A stretch of DNA of 64,000 nt, taken from Candidatus Acidiferrales bacterium (GTDB taxonomy: Bacteria; Acidobacteriota; Terriglobia; Acidiferrales; UBA7541). This document shows positions 41,312-51,981 of the stretch, piece by piece; position 1 is the first letter of the stretch, and every line of letters begins with the position of its first letter. The notes beneath the pieces are model-generated. The model was not told where the DNA came from and did no database searches. It worked only from the letters and a program-made list of their open reading frames with translations. The stretch is taken from assembly GCA_025451835.1 (NCBI GenBank), contig JANWJR010000022.1:1-64000 (forward strand), in the 5' to 3' direction. Made by a program: the position numbers and the translations under genes.

Positions 41312-41797
41312 CTACACTTTTGAAAGCTTCTCGATCTTTTTCTCGACTTTTTTCCTGTCTGGCGCGTCGGGAAACACCTGAAGATACTCTTTGTAATATT
41401 TCACGGCCGTCTGCTTGTCGTCCTTTCTTTCATAGCACTCGCCGAGCAAATATCGCGGCTTGGCATATTTGGGATTCAGCGTGATCGCATGCTCAAAACG
41501 GCTGACGGCGGCGTCGTAGTCGCCTTTGCGCATGTAGAATGTCCCGACTTCCACATCTTGCTCGGCATTGAACGGATCCCAGCGATGATCTTGCTGCTTC
41601 TCGGAATTTGCGGCCGATTGGCCGGACGCTGGCGATTGCGACTGAGACGGCGACTGCTTGGGCTGTTGCTGTTTGGATTGTGAAAACCCACTGACGCCCG
41701 ATGATGACGGCGTCAAAAATGCGCCAAGAAGGATGAGTCCCAGGACATTCAAGTGCCGGCGACCGGCTGGGTGTCTTGCGATTCCGTTTGTTATCAT
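41312..41797 (-). CDS. TPR repeat protein, secreted
   Basis: 161 aa; N-terminal hydrophobic segment, Q/S-rich linker, TPR-like YMRKGDYDAAVSRFEHAITLNPKYAKPRYLLGECYE. Confidence 0.8.
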   Translation of the reverse strand: MITNGIARHPAGRRHLNVLGLILLGAFLTPSSSGVSGFSQSKQQQPKQSPSQSQSPASGQSAANSEKQQDHRWDPFNAEQDVEVGTFYMRKGDYDAAVSRFEHAITLNPKYAKPRYLLGECYERKDDKQTAVKYYKEYLQVFPDAPDRKKVEKKIEKLSKV

Positions 41798-41861
41798 AGA
41801 AGCTTGCAGCCTCGGCCGATAAACCGCCGGGGCGTCTTCTTTCGTATTGTAACGCGCCCGA

Positions 41862-43718
41862 ATGGAACTCCGCGAAAAAGTCGCCGGTCTTCCCGCACAG
41901 CCAGGGGTGTACCTGTTTCAGGATGCCCGGGGCACGATTTTGTACGTCGGAAAAGCTCTCTCGCTGCGAAGCCGGGTGCGGTCGTATTTCCTGGAATCCA
42001 ATTGGGCGGACGCGAAGACCGGCTCACTGGTGCGGGAGATTGCGGACGTCGATTACATCGTCGTCGACAACGAGAAAGAGGCGCTGGCGCTCGAGAACAA
42101 CCTCATCAAGCGGCACAAACCGAAGTTCAACGTGCTGCTGCGCGACGACAAGACGTACCCCTATATCAAGTATACGGCGTACGAAAAACGGCCACGGGTG
42201 TACGTCACGCGCCGGCTGAAAAAAGACGGCTCGATCTATTTTGGCCCGTACTTTCCCGCGAGCCTTGCCTACCGGCTAGTGCACTTGATTCACAAGCATT
42301 TTCTGGTACCATCCTGCACCGTCGATCTCACGCGCGCGCATCCGCGGCCCTGCCTGCAATTCTACATTCACCGCTGCCTCGGGCCCTGCGTTCCCGGCCT
42401 GGTCACCGAAGAACTCTATTTGCAAGCCGCGCGGGATGTTCGCCTATTTCTGGAAGGCCGCCGGAACGATCTTGCGCGCAGCCTTGAGGAACGCATGCTT
42501 AGAGCGTCCGAAGAGGAACGCTACGAGGAGGCCGCCGGCTGCCGCGACCTGTTGCGAACGCTTGCAGAAATGGACGAGCGGCAGAAAATCGCAGCGGCTT
42601 CCGGCGACGATACCGACGTGCTCGCGTGGTACGCCGAGCCTCCGCAGGTTGCCGCAAATCTTTTTCATTTGCGAGGCGGCCGCGTAGTGGACCGCCGGGA
42701 TTTCTACTGGGAAGAACTCGAAGAATTCGACCCAGCCGAATTTTTGCCCTCGCTGCTGAAGCAACTCTATCTCGAGGCCACCTATTACCCGCGCTACATT
42801 CATGTGCCGACGGAGTTTGAAGACCGCGAATTGCTGGAGGAAGTGCTGAGTGAATCCGCCGGGCACCGCGTGGAAATATTGAACCCTCAGCGTGGGCAAA
42901 AGTACGCGTTCCTCGAACTTGTCGAAAAAAATGCCAAGCATTCGTTCGACCAGCGCTTTCGGGTGCTGAAGCCCAGTTCGGCAGCGATCGTCGAGGCGCT
43001 CGAATCTGCGCTGGGATTGGCGGAGCCGCCCAAACGAATCGAGTGCTTCGACATTTCTCATATTCAGGGGTCGGACACCGTCGCGTCGATGGTCGTATGG
43101 GAAGCCGGACGGATGAACAAGTCCGCTTACCGTAAATTTATCATTCGCGGTGAAGCAATGCCGGAAAGCGCTGACAAGAGTGCGGGCATACTGCGCGACG
43201 ATTTTGCCAGCATGCGCGAGACAGTGGAACGCCGCTACCGCCGCTTGCGTGATGACTCCAAGCCGATGCCCGGTCTGATCCTGATCGACGGCGGGATCGG
43301 CCAATTGCACGCGGCCGCGCAGGCGCTCGAAAAGCTTGAGATCATCAATCAGCCGATGGCCAGCATCGCCAAGAAAGAAGAGATTCTTTACGTTCTAGGG
43401 CGCGAAGATGAGCCGATTGTTCTCGAACGGCACTCACCCGTGCTTCATTTGATCCAGCAAATTCGGGATGAGACGCACCGGTTTGCAGTCACTTTTCACC
43501 GGCAGCGGCGGTCGAACCGTCTGCGCACGGCCCTTACCGAGATTCCCGGCATTGGCCCGCGAACCGCACAAAAATTGCTGCGGCGGTTCGGCAGCCTGGC
43601 GCGGGTGAAGCAATTGAGCGTCGAGGAACTTGCCGCGGAGATGCCGCGCGGCCAGGCGCAACGCGTGTTTGACGGTCTGAAGCAGGAATCGAACGGGGCG
43701 CCTTCTGTCTCGCCATGA
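41862..43718 (+). CDS. uvrC: Excinuclease ABC subunit C
   Basis: 618 aa; GIY-YIG PGVYLFQDARGTILYVGKA, UVR region, IECFDISHIQGSDTVASMVVWE, C-terminal HhH. Confidence 0.97.
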   Translation: MELREKVAGLPAQPGVYLFQDARGTILYVGKALSLRSRVRSYFLESNWADAKTGSLVREIADVDYIVVDNEKEALALENNLIKRHKPKFNVLLRDDKTYPYIKYTAYEKRPRVYVTRRLKKDGSIYFGPYFPASLAYRLVHLIHKHFLVPSCTVDLTRAHPRPCLQFYIHRCLGPCVPGLVTEELYLQAARDVRLFLEGRRNDLARSLEERMLRASEEERYEEAAGCRDLLRTLAEMDERQKIAAASGDDTDVLAWYAEPPQVAANLFHLRGGRVVDRRDFYWEELEEFDPAEFLPSLLKQLYLEATYYPRYIHVPTEFEDRELLEEVLSESAGHRVEILNPQRGQKYAFLELVEKNAKHSFDQRFRVLKPSSAAIVEALESALGLAEPPKRIECFDISHIQGSDTVASMVVWEAGRMNKSAYRKFIIRGEAMPESADKSAGILRDDFASMRETVERRYRRLRDDSKPMPGLILIDGGIGQLHAAAQALEKLEIINQPMASIAKKEEILYVLGREDEPIVLERHSPVLHLIQQIRDETHRFAVTFHRQRRSNRLRTALTEIPGIGPRTAQKLLRRFGSLARVKQLSVEELAAEMPRGQAQRVFDGLKQESNGAPSVSP

Positions 43719-43862
43719 CGAGAGTAACCAGCGCCCTGCCATTAACATCTACCTTAGTGAAGAGCTCGCAAGCAGTCCATTTTGAAGTTTGAAGGTGTGC
43801 GGTCGCGGACGTTGCTTGCCTGGGTTTTCGGGCTATGCTAGGGTGAGAATCGGAGGACTGAG

Positions 43863-44156
43863 ATGAGCGATAACGTGGGTTCGAAGATAAGTTTTTTCCT
43901 GGTCGGTCTGGGGATCGGGGCACTGGTGGGCATTTTGTTCGCGCCGAAGTCCGGGGAGGAAACGCGGGAGTTTTTAAATGATAAGGCCGACGAAGGCCGC
44001 GAGTATGCCCAGCGGAAAGCTCGCGAACTGCGGGAACGCGCCGAGGATTTGATCGAACGCAGCAAGGAAATCATGGCGCGCCAGAAGGATTCTTTTGGAG
44101 CAGCAGTTGACGCGGGGAAAGACGCCTATCAGAAGGAAAAATCGCGGGCATCCTAA
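43863..44156 (+). CDS. YtxH domain-containing protein
   Basis: 97 aa; SFFLVGLGIGALVGILFAPKSGEETREFL then charged helix. Confidence 0.85.
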   Translation: MSDNVGSKISFFLVGLGIGALVGILFAPKSGEETREFLNDKADEGREYAQRKARELRERAEDLIERSKEIMARQKDSFGAAVDAGKDAYQKEKSRAS

Positions 44157-44174
44157 AGTTTACCGAGGATAGTC

Positions 44175-44687
44175 ATGCCAGTCTGGTTGGAAGTGTGCAT
44201 TGCAGCGGCGGCGATCGCGATCGTCATACAGGTAGCGATTCTGCTGGCGGTGTTATTGCAGGTCCAAAGGGCCGTTAACGAGTTCACCAAAATCGTCAAG
44301 AGTTTTCAGTCGCGCTGCGATCCGATTTTAACCAGGATCAACCGTATCGTCGAAGACTCCGAAGATCGCGTCGCGAGCATCATGGGCGATGCCGCTGAGG
44401 TGACCAGGCTGGCCCGCGGACAAGCGCAAAGAGTGGACCGGGTGTTCACCGAATCGCTCGAGCGCCTACGCATCCAGATCATCCGGGCAGATCGTATCCT
44501 GACCGGAACGCTTGAAGTGATTGAAGACACCGGCTCGAAAGTAAGGAGCACGCTCTGGGGACCCGTGCAGCAGGCTTCGGCCGTCATCAGGGGGCTGAAG
44601 ACAGGGCTAGAGTTTTTCCGCAATCAACAGCGCCGAGGCGGTCCTGACTCGGAATCCACGACGCAAGACGAAGAATTGTTTATCTGA
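44175..44687 (+). CDS. Small single-TM coiled-coil protein (DUF948-like)
   Basis: 170 aa; N-terminal TM and long amphipathic helix. Confidence 0.6.
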   Translation: MPVWLEVCIAAAAIAIVIQVAILLAVLLQVQRAVNEFTKIVKSFQSRCDPILTRINRIVEDSEDRVASIMGDAAEVTRLARGQAQRVDRVFTESLERLRIQIIRADRILTGTLEVIEDTGSKVRSTLWGPVQQASAVIRGLKTGLEFFRNQQRRGGPDSESTTQDEELFI

Positions 44688-44875
44688 CCGGCTTTCCGGA
44701 CCTGTTGTTGATATTTGAAGAAAGCAGGTTCTTGGTGCGCCCGGAATGAGGACGAGAACCCGTGGGTACAGAGCCCTACCCCAAAACACCGGGCAAGGAA
44801 CTACGGACTCAGGACACTTGAAGCGCCTTCTCACCGGGATATCTTCCGTCGCGATGAATTCGAATGGAACGTTGT

Positions 44876-46048
44876 CTAGCGGATCCAGCCGCCGCCGAGT
44901 ACTTGCTCGCCTTCGTAAAACACGGCGCCCTGACCGGGCGTAATGGCGCGCTGCGGCTCGAAAAACGTGACTCGAGCGGTTGTGGAGTCGAGCGGAGTGA
45001 TCTCGGCGGCGGCAGGCTCGTGCCGGTTCCGGATGCGCACGCGGGCGTGCCGAGGGCGCTCGGGCGCAGCGAACGGAATCCAGTTGATGTCGCGCACTTC
45101 GCAGGCCGTAGCTCGAAGTTCGTTGTCGTCGCCGACGATGACGCGATTGTTCGCGCGATCGAGCGCCACAACGTACAGGGGCCGCCCGGAGGAGAATCCC
45201 AAGCCGCGGCGTTGGCCAATGGTGTAATGACGGAGGCCGCTGTGGCGCCCCAGCACCTCGCCAGATGCCGTTACGATCTCACCTGAATCATCGGCAAGGC
45301 CGCTGCCCTGCTCGTTCAAGTAGCCTTCAATGAAGCGAACGTAGTTGCCGGTGGGAACGAAACAGATTTCCTGGCTTTCCGGCTTCTCCGCGACCGGCAC
45401 CGCGAGACGCCGGGCGATTTCGCGGACCTCCTGCTTCGAAAGCTCACCCAGCGGGAACTCGGTGCGGGCAAGTTGTTCCTGCGTCAGGCCGAAAAGAAAA
45501 TACGTCTGATCCTTTGAATCGTCCACGGCGCGCAGCAATTCGTAACGACCGGTCGCTGTGTTGTGCCGGACGCGCGCGTAATGACCGGTGGCAATTCGTT
45601 GCGCGCCAATCTGCCGCGCCGTAACGAGCAATTGATCGAACTTCACGTGGTTATTGCAAAGCGTGCATGGAATCGGAGTGCGTCCCTCGAGATAGTCGGC
45701 TACGAACGGGCGAATCACAGTTTCTTCGAATTGCCGTTCGAAATTCACGACGTAAAACGGGATACCCAGATGCTCGGCCACGTGGCGCGCGTCGTAGACG
45801 TCATCAAGCGAACAGCAGCGATGCCGCGCGGGAGCGTCGCCCTGAAGCTGCGGCAGACGCCGCTGGTTCCAAAGCTGCATGGTGAGACCGACGAGCGGCT
45901 GACCGCGATCGTGCAGCATCGCAGCGACCGTGGAACTGTCAACACCGCCGCTCATCGCCACGGCGACCGTGCCCGCAGCCGCTTGTCCGCGCGAATTGTC
46001 ATTCTCGAGTTGGGCAGTAGTGTGCATCGTTGCGGAAGATTCGATCAT
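44876..46048 (-). CDS. mnmA: tRNA-specific 2-thiouridylase MnmA
   Basis: 390 aa; [61 protein letters not shown]. Confidence 0.97.
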   Translation of the reverse strand: MIESSATMHTTAQLENDNSRGQAAAGTVAVAMSGGVDSSTVAAMLHDRGQPLVGLTMQLWNQRRLPQLQGDAPARHRCCSLDDVYDARHVAEHLGIPFYVVNFERQFEETVIRPFVADYLEGRTPIPCTLCNNHVKFDQLLVTARQIGAQRIATGHYARVRHNTATGRYELLRAVDDSKDQTYFLFGLTQEQLARTEFPLGELSKQEVREIARRLAVPVAEKPESQEICFVPTGNYVRFIEGYLNEQGSGLADDSGEIVTASGEVLGRHSGLRHYTIGQRRGLGFSSGRPLYVVALDRANNRVIVGDDNELRATACEVRDINWIPFAAPERPRHARVRIRNRHEPAAAEITPLDSTTARVTFFEPQRAITPGQGAVFYEGEQVLGGGWIR

Positions 46049-47217
46049 TGAGCGGCGACGCTATCGGGCGGGCGCGGAGATAGCGAGCGCAGTCGCTCCA
46101 CCACAGGCGGAATCACGCGGATGGCATGATCAATTTCCTGCGGTCCGGTAGCGCGGCCAAGGCTGAAGCGCAGGCTCGACCGCGCGTCGTCCGGCGAAAG
46201 GCCAATTGCGAGAAGCGCGTGGGAAGGCTCAACTGCGCCCGAAGAACACGCTGCGCCGCTCGAGCAAGCCACCCCTTGCAGGTCGAGCGCAATCACCAGA
46301 GCTTCGCCACCCGCGCGTTCAAATGAGAGATTCGTGGTGTTGGGAACCCGGCGGTTGCGCGCGCCATTCACGCGGACTGACGGAACTTCTTCGAGAATCG
46401 TCTCTTCGAGGCGGTTGCGCAGAGCGACGATTCGCGGGGCGTCATCATTCAGATGCGCGCCCGCGAGCTCTGCTGCTTTTCCCAGGCCGACAATGCCCGG
46501 GACGTTTTCGGTGCCGGGCCGGCGGTCGCGCTCATGATGCCCGCCAAAAAGCCGCGGTTCGAGCGGAGTGCCGGAGCGGACGTAAAGCGCGCCAGCGCCT
46601 TTTGGCCCATAAATCTTGTGCGCTGAAATCGAGAGCAAATCCACGCCGAGCTGATTCACGTCGAACGAAAGCTTTCCGACGGACTGCACGGCGTCGCAAT
46701 GGAAGAAAGCATCGGCTTCGGCGGCGATTCGGCCGATCTCTTCAATCGGCTGAATGGTGCCCAGCTCGTTGTTCGCATGCATCACGCTGATGAGAACAGT
46801 TTCCGGCCGCAACGCACGGCGAACGTCTTCTGGATCCACGATTCCATCGCGCCCGACCGGCACGAACGTCACGTCAATCCCATGCGTCAGGAGCGCCTGG
46901 CAGGCATTCAAAACAGCGTGGTGCTCGAAGGCAGTCGTAATTATATGTTTGCGAGACTGCGGTGCAGCGGCAACGACACCGAAAACAGCCAGATTATCCG
47001 CTTCGGTGCCGCCGCTCGTGAACACAATCTCGGAGGGCGCTGCACCGATGAGCTTTCCCACCGAATCACGAGCGCGGTCCACAGCCGCGCGTGCACGCTG
47101 GCCGGCTGAATGAATTGAGCTGGCGTTGCCAAAATCCTGCGCGAGATATGGCAACATGGCCGCGAGGACAGCCGGGTCCACGGGAGTGGTCGCGTTGTAA
47201 TCGAGATAGACGCGCAT
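46045..47217 (-). CDS. iscS: Cysteine desulfurase (IscS/NifS family)
   Basis: 390 aa; [75 protein letters not shown]. Confidence 0.93.
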   Translation of the reverse strand: MRVYLDYNATTPVDPAVLAAMLPYLAQDFGNASSIHSAGQRARAAVDRARDSVGKLIGAAPSEIVFTSGGTEADNLAVFGVVAAAPQSRKHIITTAFEHHAVLNACQALLTHGIDVTFVPVGRDGIVDPEDVRRALRPETVLISVMHANNELGTIQPIEEIGRIAAEADAFFHCDAVQSVGKLSFDVNQLGVDLLSISAHKIYGPKGAGALYVRSGTPLEPRLFGGHHERDRRPGTENVPGIVGLGKAAELAGAHLNDDAPRIVALRNRLEETILEEVPSVRVNGARNRRVPNTTNLSFERAGGEALVIALDLQGVACSSGAACSSGAVEPSHALLAIGLSPDDARSSLRFSLGRATGPQEIDHAIRVIPPVVERLRSLSPRPPDSVAAQ

Positions 47218-47317
47218 GTGCTGAAAAGCCTGGCCGATTCAGAATACCGGGCGTGTGCAGGAGGGTCAAGCGAAGCTGATATTAGGTCGAAGGGGTAACC
47301 ATTGGCGCGGCCAAATC

Positions 47318-47830
47318 CTACAAGTATCGGTCGCGCAGGATCGCGACGTGGTGCGCCAGATGCCCCGCGGTAATATAGGCGAGAGAGCGCACGGTGAAGG
47401 GATTGCCGCTCGCGATGCCGCGCCGCGTCCATGCCTCGGCTGGCATATTGCTGAAAAGTGAAATCGTGGCGAGGCGCACGCGCCGAAACTCCTCGACATG
47501 GGCGGCCCAGGAGACCTTGTCGGCCTCAGCGCCCAATGCCGCGATGTTCTGATCGTAACTCGGCAGCGGCGTCTCGAATCCGCGCGCGAACCATAGAACT
47601 CGAAAGGCAAAGGAGCGCTCGGTATCGGTGACGTGGTTCAGCACCTGACGGATGCTCCACTTTTCCGTCGCGTAGCGGTGCAGCGACGCTTCTTCGGAGA
47701 TTCCCGAAAAGAACACCAGCGATTCTTCCAGTTGCTTCTCGATAACCGCGAGCACATCGTCGCCGACTACTTGGCTGATGTACGTGAAATAATAAGGCGC
47801 GGCTTCGCTTTCTTGCGGGCGTCCAATCAC
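47318..47830 (-). CDS. DinB family protein
   Basis: 170 aa; KWSIRQVLNHVTDTERSFAFRVLWFARG, SLAYITAGHLAHHVAILRDRYL. Confidence 0.8.
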   Translation of the reverse strand: MIGRPQESEAAPYYFTYISQVVGDDVLAVIEKQLEESLVFFSGISEEASLHRYATEKWSIRQVLNHVTDTERSFAFRVLWFARGFETPLPSYDQNIAALGAEADKVSWAAHVEEFRRVRLATISLFSNMPAEAWTRRGIASGNPFTVRSLAYITAGHLAHHVAILRDRYL

Positions 47831-48075
47831 GATGATACTCTACCTCATTTTCTTCGCGGCGTGACGTCTCCATCAATTCTTTCGAACATAGCCCTTCGCC
47901 AAGCTACACAGTACTAAGCAGAGTTCCTGCAAACGGAACGCAGAGAGAGCGGTAAAGAACGAGCACACGGTGCAGGGCGTTTTCTTGACAGAGCCGCGAG
48001 CGTTCGTTAGCGTCAAATGACCTGCGTGACAAATCCTTTATGCGGAATGCGGGTCATAGGCGAAGGGGGCAAAAC

Positions 48076-48870
48076 TTGGCGCGGCCAATCATCACTTTGA
48101 CGACGGATTACGGCACGAACGATCACCTGGTCGGCGTAATGAAGGGCGTGGTGCTGACCATCAATCCGGAAGCTGCGATCGTGGACATCACACACAGCAT
48201 CCTTCCGCACGACATCCTCGACGGAGCGCTGGCCATCGGGCAAGCGTACAAATATTTCCCTCCGAGGACGATTCATGTAGTGGTCGTCGATCCGGGTGTG
48301 GGAACTTCGCGGAGACCGATTTTGGTGGCCGGAGATACGCATTATTTTGTGGCGCCGGACAACGGCGTGCTCTCCGTGATTTACGATCAATCGGAAACGA
48401 TTCACGCCTGGCACATCACGTCCGAGCATTATTTTTTGCAGCCGCTGAGCAACACGTTTCACGGACGCGACATTTTTGCGCCGGTCGCCGCGTGGCTTTC
48501 AAAATCGTGGCAAACCGGGAGCTTCGGTGAAGAAATCACCGATTACGTCCGATTCAGCGTTCCGAAACCAAAGACCGCGGGAACAGGAGTAAAGGGTGTG
48601 GTGCTGCGCGTCGATAATTTCGGGAATCTGGTGACGAACATTACGCCGGCAGACGTTCCAGCGCTGATCGCACCGGACGCGAAATTCACGATTCGTACCG
48701 GCAACGGTGAAGTGAAAAAGATGGCGCAGACGTATTCACTGGGGACGGCGGGCGAGCCGTTCGGAATCATCGGGTCGAGTGGATATATCGAGATTTCGGT
48801 GAATAAAGGCAACGCGGCACGAACGCTCGGCGCCGCGCGTGGTGCGGAAGTTACAGTTGAGGTGGCTTAG
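48076..48870 (+). CDS. SAM hydrolase/SAM-dependent halogenase family protein (DUF62)
   Basis: ITLTTDYGTNDHLVGVMKGVVLTINPEAAIVDITHSILPHDI, VVVDPGVGTSRRPI, VLRVDNFGNLVTNI. TTG at 48076 preceded by GAAGGGGG; ORF-track ATG at 48040. Confidence 0.88.
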   Translation: MARPIITLTTDYGTNDHLVGVMKGVVLTINPEAAIVDITHSILPHDILDGALAIGQAYKYFPPRTIHVVVVDPGVGTSRRPILVAGDTHYFVAPDNGVLSVIYDQSETIHAWHITSEHYFLQPLSNTFHGRDIFAPVAAWLSKSWQTGSFGEEITDYVRFSVPKPKTAGTGVKGVVLRVDNFGNLVTNITPADVPALIAPDAKFTIRTGNGEVKKMAQTYSLGTAGEPFGIIGSSGYIEISVNKGNAARTLGAARGAEVTVEVA

Positions 48871-48925
48871 GTTTTGCATTTCGGACGCCGCCCCGCGGCG
48901 ACTGATGATTTTGGAGGAAACGGCT

Positions 48926-49408
48926 GTGCACGCAAATTCCATACAAAATCCGAAGAAAACACACGGAGCCGTTCCGGCGATTCTATGGGGTGGGCTGATC
49001 GTCGGAGTGCTGGACCTGGGGTATGCGATCGTGGCGTACGGTTTGAAAGGCGTGAAGCCGATCGAAATTCCCCAGGCAATCGCGAGCGGCTTGCTGGGGA
49101 TGAAATCTTTCACCGGAGGCGCAAGCACGGCCGCCCTGGGCGTTGTACTGCACTTCTTCATCGCGTTCTCGGCAGCGGCCGTCTATTATCTGGCGAGCCG
49201 GAAGCTGACTTTCATGGTGAGGCGGGCGGTGGCTTGCGGCTTGCTTTAGGGCGCCTGCGTTTACACCTTCATGCACGCGGTGGTGCTTCCGCTTTCGGCC
49301 GAGCCGAAATTTCCGCATCACTATGCGTCAATGGCGTGCGAGTTCGTGGAACACTTGTTTTTTGTCGGGTTGCCAATCGCGCTCGCGGTGCGAACATACT
49401 CAAAATGA
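48926..49408 (+). pseudogene. Small four-helix membrane protein (possibly YagU/DUF1440-like) interrupted by an in-frame TAG at 49247..49249
   Basis: ...VRRAVACGLL* then the same frame continues GACVYTFMHAVVLPLSAEPKFPHHYASMACEFVEHLFFVGLPIALAVRTYSK* to TGA at 49406..49408. SD GGAGGA and GTG at 48926. Confidence 0.7.
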
Positions 49409-49490
49409 TCGCGTTCCGATTCCTCGGGAAGCGGCCGACGGCAGGACTTGCCGGATGGTGCTACCGTCTCCGCGCCAAACTTTCGATGCG

Positions 49491-50090
49491 TTACAAGATC
49501 CTGCGCGACCCCTGCTTTTCCATGCGAACGACCGGAAGCAATTCGCCGTTGGCCAGCGGAATTTCGATATCTTCCACGGCAGCGTAGCCTCTGGCCCGAA
49601 AGAACTTGACCCCCGTCAATGTGGCGCCCATTTCGAAGCGGCCGAAACCGACGGACCTTGCGGCGGATTCGCACGCGTCAAGAATCATGCTGCCGATGCC
49701 GCGCCGTGCCCATTCCGGATGAATGAAAAAAGCACGAATCTTTGCGGCATCGTGGCGAGGGTCGAGGAGATCGTCCTGTCGTCCAGTCCATTGGTCGCTG
49801 CCATAAAGTGTTTTGCGTTTGCTCCAGCCGCCACAGCCGACAATGAGCAGATCGGAGCGGGGCGCCTTTGGCCCTGCAAGCACGGTTTCTTCAGAATCGG
49901 TTTCCGCGACGAAGTAGGTTCCATCAGCGATTAGCCGGGTATCCGTTCCAAAGACCGTCCTCAGTGCGCCTTCCATTTGAGCCGGTGTGTAATCCTCCCG
50001 CTGCAAGCCGCGAACTGACGCGTCAATCAGCGCGCCGAGAACAGGAATGTCCGCGGGGACAGCTTCGCGAATGTGAATGTTCTTTTGCAT
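49491..50090 (-). CDS. GNAT family N-acetyltransferase
   Basis: MQKNIHIREAVPADIPVLGALIDASV..., FIHPEWARRGIGSMILDACESAARSVGFGRFEMGATLTGVKFFRARGY. Confidence 0.88.
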   Translation of the reverse strand: MQKNIHIREAVPADIPVLGALIDASVRGLQREDYTPAQMEGALRTVFGTDTRLIADGTYFVAETDSEETVLAGPKAPRSDLLIVGCGGWSKRKTLYGSDQWTGRQDDLLDPRHDAAKIRAFFIHPEWARRGIGSMILDACESAARSVGFGRFEMGATLTGVKFFRARGYAAVEDIEIPLANGELLPVVRMEKQGSRRIL

Positions 50091-50203
50091 GGATGCGGGA
50101 AGCGCCAGCAACCCATTCTGAAGAATGACCCGGGACCCCTGCAATCGCAAGAAAGCAACCGAAGAGCCGGACAACACGCGTTGTTGTCGTTTCGCTCCAG
50201 GCC

Positions 50204-51064
50204 CTAGCGGGCGAGCGAGGTGACAATCAAGTAGGCGCGCATGCGCGGGTCCATCCAATCGCGGAGGGCGTCGCCGAGAAGATTGAACGCCAGGACGGCG
50301 GCCATGACTGCGATGGCCGGGAAAATCACGAGATGCGGCGCGTCGAAGAGATGGCTGCGCGCATCATTGAGCATTGCGCCCCAGCTGGGCATGGGCGCGA
50401 GAACGCCAACGCCGAGAAAACTCAAAGTCGATTCGGCGAGAATGGCCCCGGCCATCGCAATCGTCGCTTGCACCAGAATCGGCTGCAAAATATTTGGGAG
50501 CAGATGCCGCAGGAGAATGCGCGGGTTAGAAGCTCCGAGAGAACGAGCGGCGAGAACGTATTCCATTTCTTTCGCTTGCAGCACCTGCGCGCGGGCGAGG
50601 CGCGCGTAGCCGGCCCACCCCGTGACCACGAGCGCGAGAATCACCTTTCCGAGCCCCGGCCCAAGAAATCCAGCAAAGGCAATCGCCAGCAAAATTCCCG
50701 GGAAGGAAAGAAACGCGTTAATCAGAACAATATTCACAAAGCGGTCAAACCACCCGCCGATATAGCCCGCGAGCGCGCCGATCGAGAGGCCGGCGATTCC
50801 CGCGCCGAATACGACGCTCACGCTGACTAACATCGAAACGCGCGCGCCGAAAATGATGCGAGACAGGATGTCGCGGCCCAATTCGTCCGTGCCCATCCAA
50901 TGCGCGGCGCTCGGGGGGACAAGCCGGGTGGCAAGATTCTGCGCGGTTGGATCGAACGGCGCTATCCACGATGCACCGAGAGCCAGAACGATAAGTAGCA
51001 CGGACAACGCGAAACCCCAGCGGCCCGGTCCGCTCTGGCGGAGGAATTGCCTCAGGGCCTTCAT
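50204..51064 (-). CDS. dppC: Peptide/nickel-type ABC transporter permease (DppC-like)
   Basis: 286 aa; WMGTDELGRDILSRIIFGARVSMLVS, EYVLAARSLGASNPRILLRHLLPN, PSWGAML. Confidence 0.92.
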   Translation of the reverse strand: MKALRQFLRQSGPGRWGFALSVLLIVLALGASWIAPFDPTAQNLATRLVPPSAAHWMGTDELGRDILSRIIFGARVSMLVSVSVVFGAGIAGLSIGALAGYIGGWFDRFVNIVLINAFLSFPGILLAIAFAGFLGPGLGKVILALVVTGWAGYARLARAQVLQAKEMEYVLAARSLGASNPRILLRHLLPNILQPILVQATIAMAGAILAESTLSFLGVGVLAPMPSWGAMLNDARSHLFDAPHLVIFPAIAVMAAVLAFNLLGDALRDWMDPRMRAYLIVTSLAR

Positions 51065-51981
51065 TCGAATCGCACCCTCGGGTCCACCAGCGCGTAGACC
51101 ACGTCCGTGAGCAGGTTCACGAGAACGTACGACACGGCAATCAGCAGGATGCAGCCTTGCAACAGGGGATAATCGCGCGCCTCAATCGCCTGTACGGCAA
51201 GGCGACCAATTCCCGGCCACGAGAAAATCGTTTCGGTGACGATGGTGCCGGCGAGCAGCGTGCCGAATTGCAAGCCGAGAATGGTGAGGATGGGAATGAG
51301 GGCGTTGCGAAACGCGTGGCGAAACAGAACACCGGATTCGGACAAGCCCTTTGCGCGAGCCGTGCGGACGTAGTCGCTGGACAGCTCCTCGATCACGGAG
51401 GTGCGCACCATGCGCGTGAGGATCGCTGCAAGTGCGGCGCCGAGCGTGACTGCGGGCAAAATGATGTGCGACAGTCCGCCCCGGCCGGAAACCGGAAGCC
51501 ATCCCAGCATCACCGAGAAGACGAGTATCAAAATAGGGCCAAGCGCAAAGTTCGGCACCGAGAGTCCGAATAGAGTGAACAATCCTACTGCGTGATCCGT
51601 GGCCGTACCCCGGCGCCGGGCGGCGAGCAATCCGGCGGGAATCCCGATTCCGGCGCAAACGAATAGCGCGACGATCGCGAGTTCGAGTGTTGCCGGATAG
51701 TGGGAAAGAACAACACTCGTAACCGGCTGCTGAAAGCGAAACGATTCGCCCAGATTGCCTTCGACGACACCGGTCAAGTAGCGCTCGTATTGGACCGCAA
51801 CCGGAAGATCGAGACCCAGCGCGTGGCGAAGCTGCTGGACATCCTCCGCGCGCGCCCCTTCGCCCAGCATTTGCTGCACAGGATCGCCGGGAACGATGTG
51901 CGCGAGCAGAAAAACCATGCTCACGATGAGCCAGAGCGCAGGGAGAGAATAGAGGAGGCGCAACCCGATGTGGCGCGTCAT
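51061..51981 (-). CDS. dppB: Peptide/nickel-type ABC transporter permease (DppB-like)
   Basis: 306 aa; LAHIVPGDPVQQMLG, LGESFRFQQPV, DYVRTARAKGLSESGVLFRHAFRNALIPILT, VYALVDPRVRFE. Confidence 0.92.
   Translation of the reverse strand: MTRHIGLRLLYSLPALWLIVSMVFLLAHIVPGDPVQQMLGEGARAEDVQQLRHALGLDLPVAVQYERYLTGVVEGNLGESFRFQQPVTSVVLSHYPATLELAIVALFVCAGIGIPAGLLAARRRGTATDHAVGLFTLFGLSVPNFALGPILILVFSVMLGWLPVSGRGGLSHIILPAVTLGAALAAILTRMVRTSVIEELSSDYVRTARAKGLSESGVLFRHAFRNALIPILTILGLQFGTLLAGTIVTETIFSWPGIGRLAVQAIEARDYPLLQGCILLIAVSYVLVNLLTDVVYALVDPRVRFE

Noticed and set aside
47984-48010. TTGACA upstream of the SAM-hydrolase family gene as a promoter
   Set aside because: No acceptable -10 box at proper spacing.
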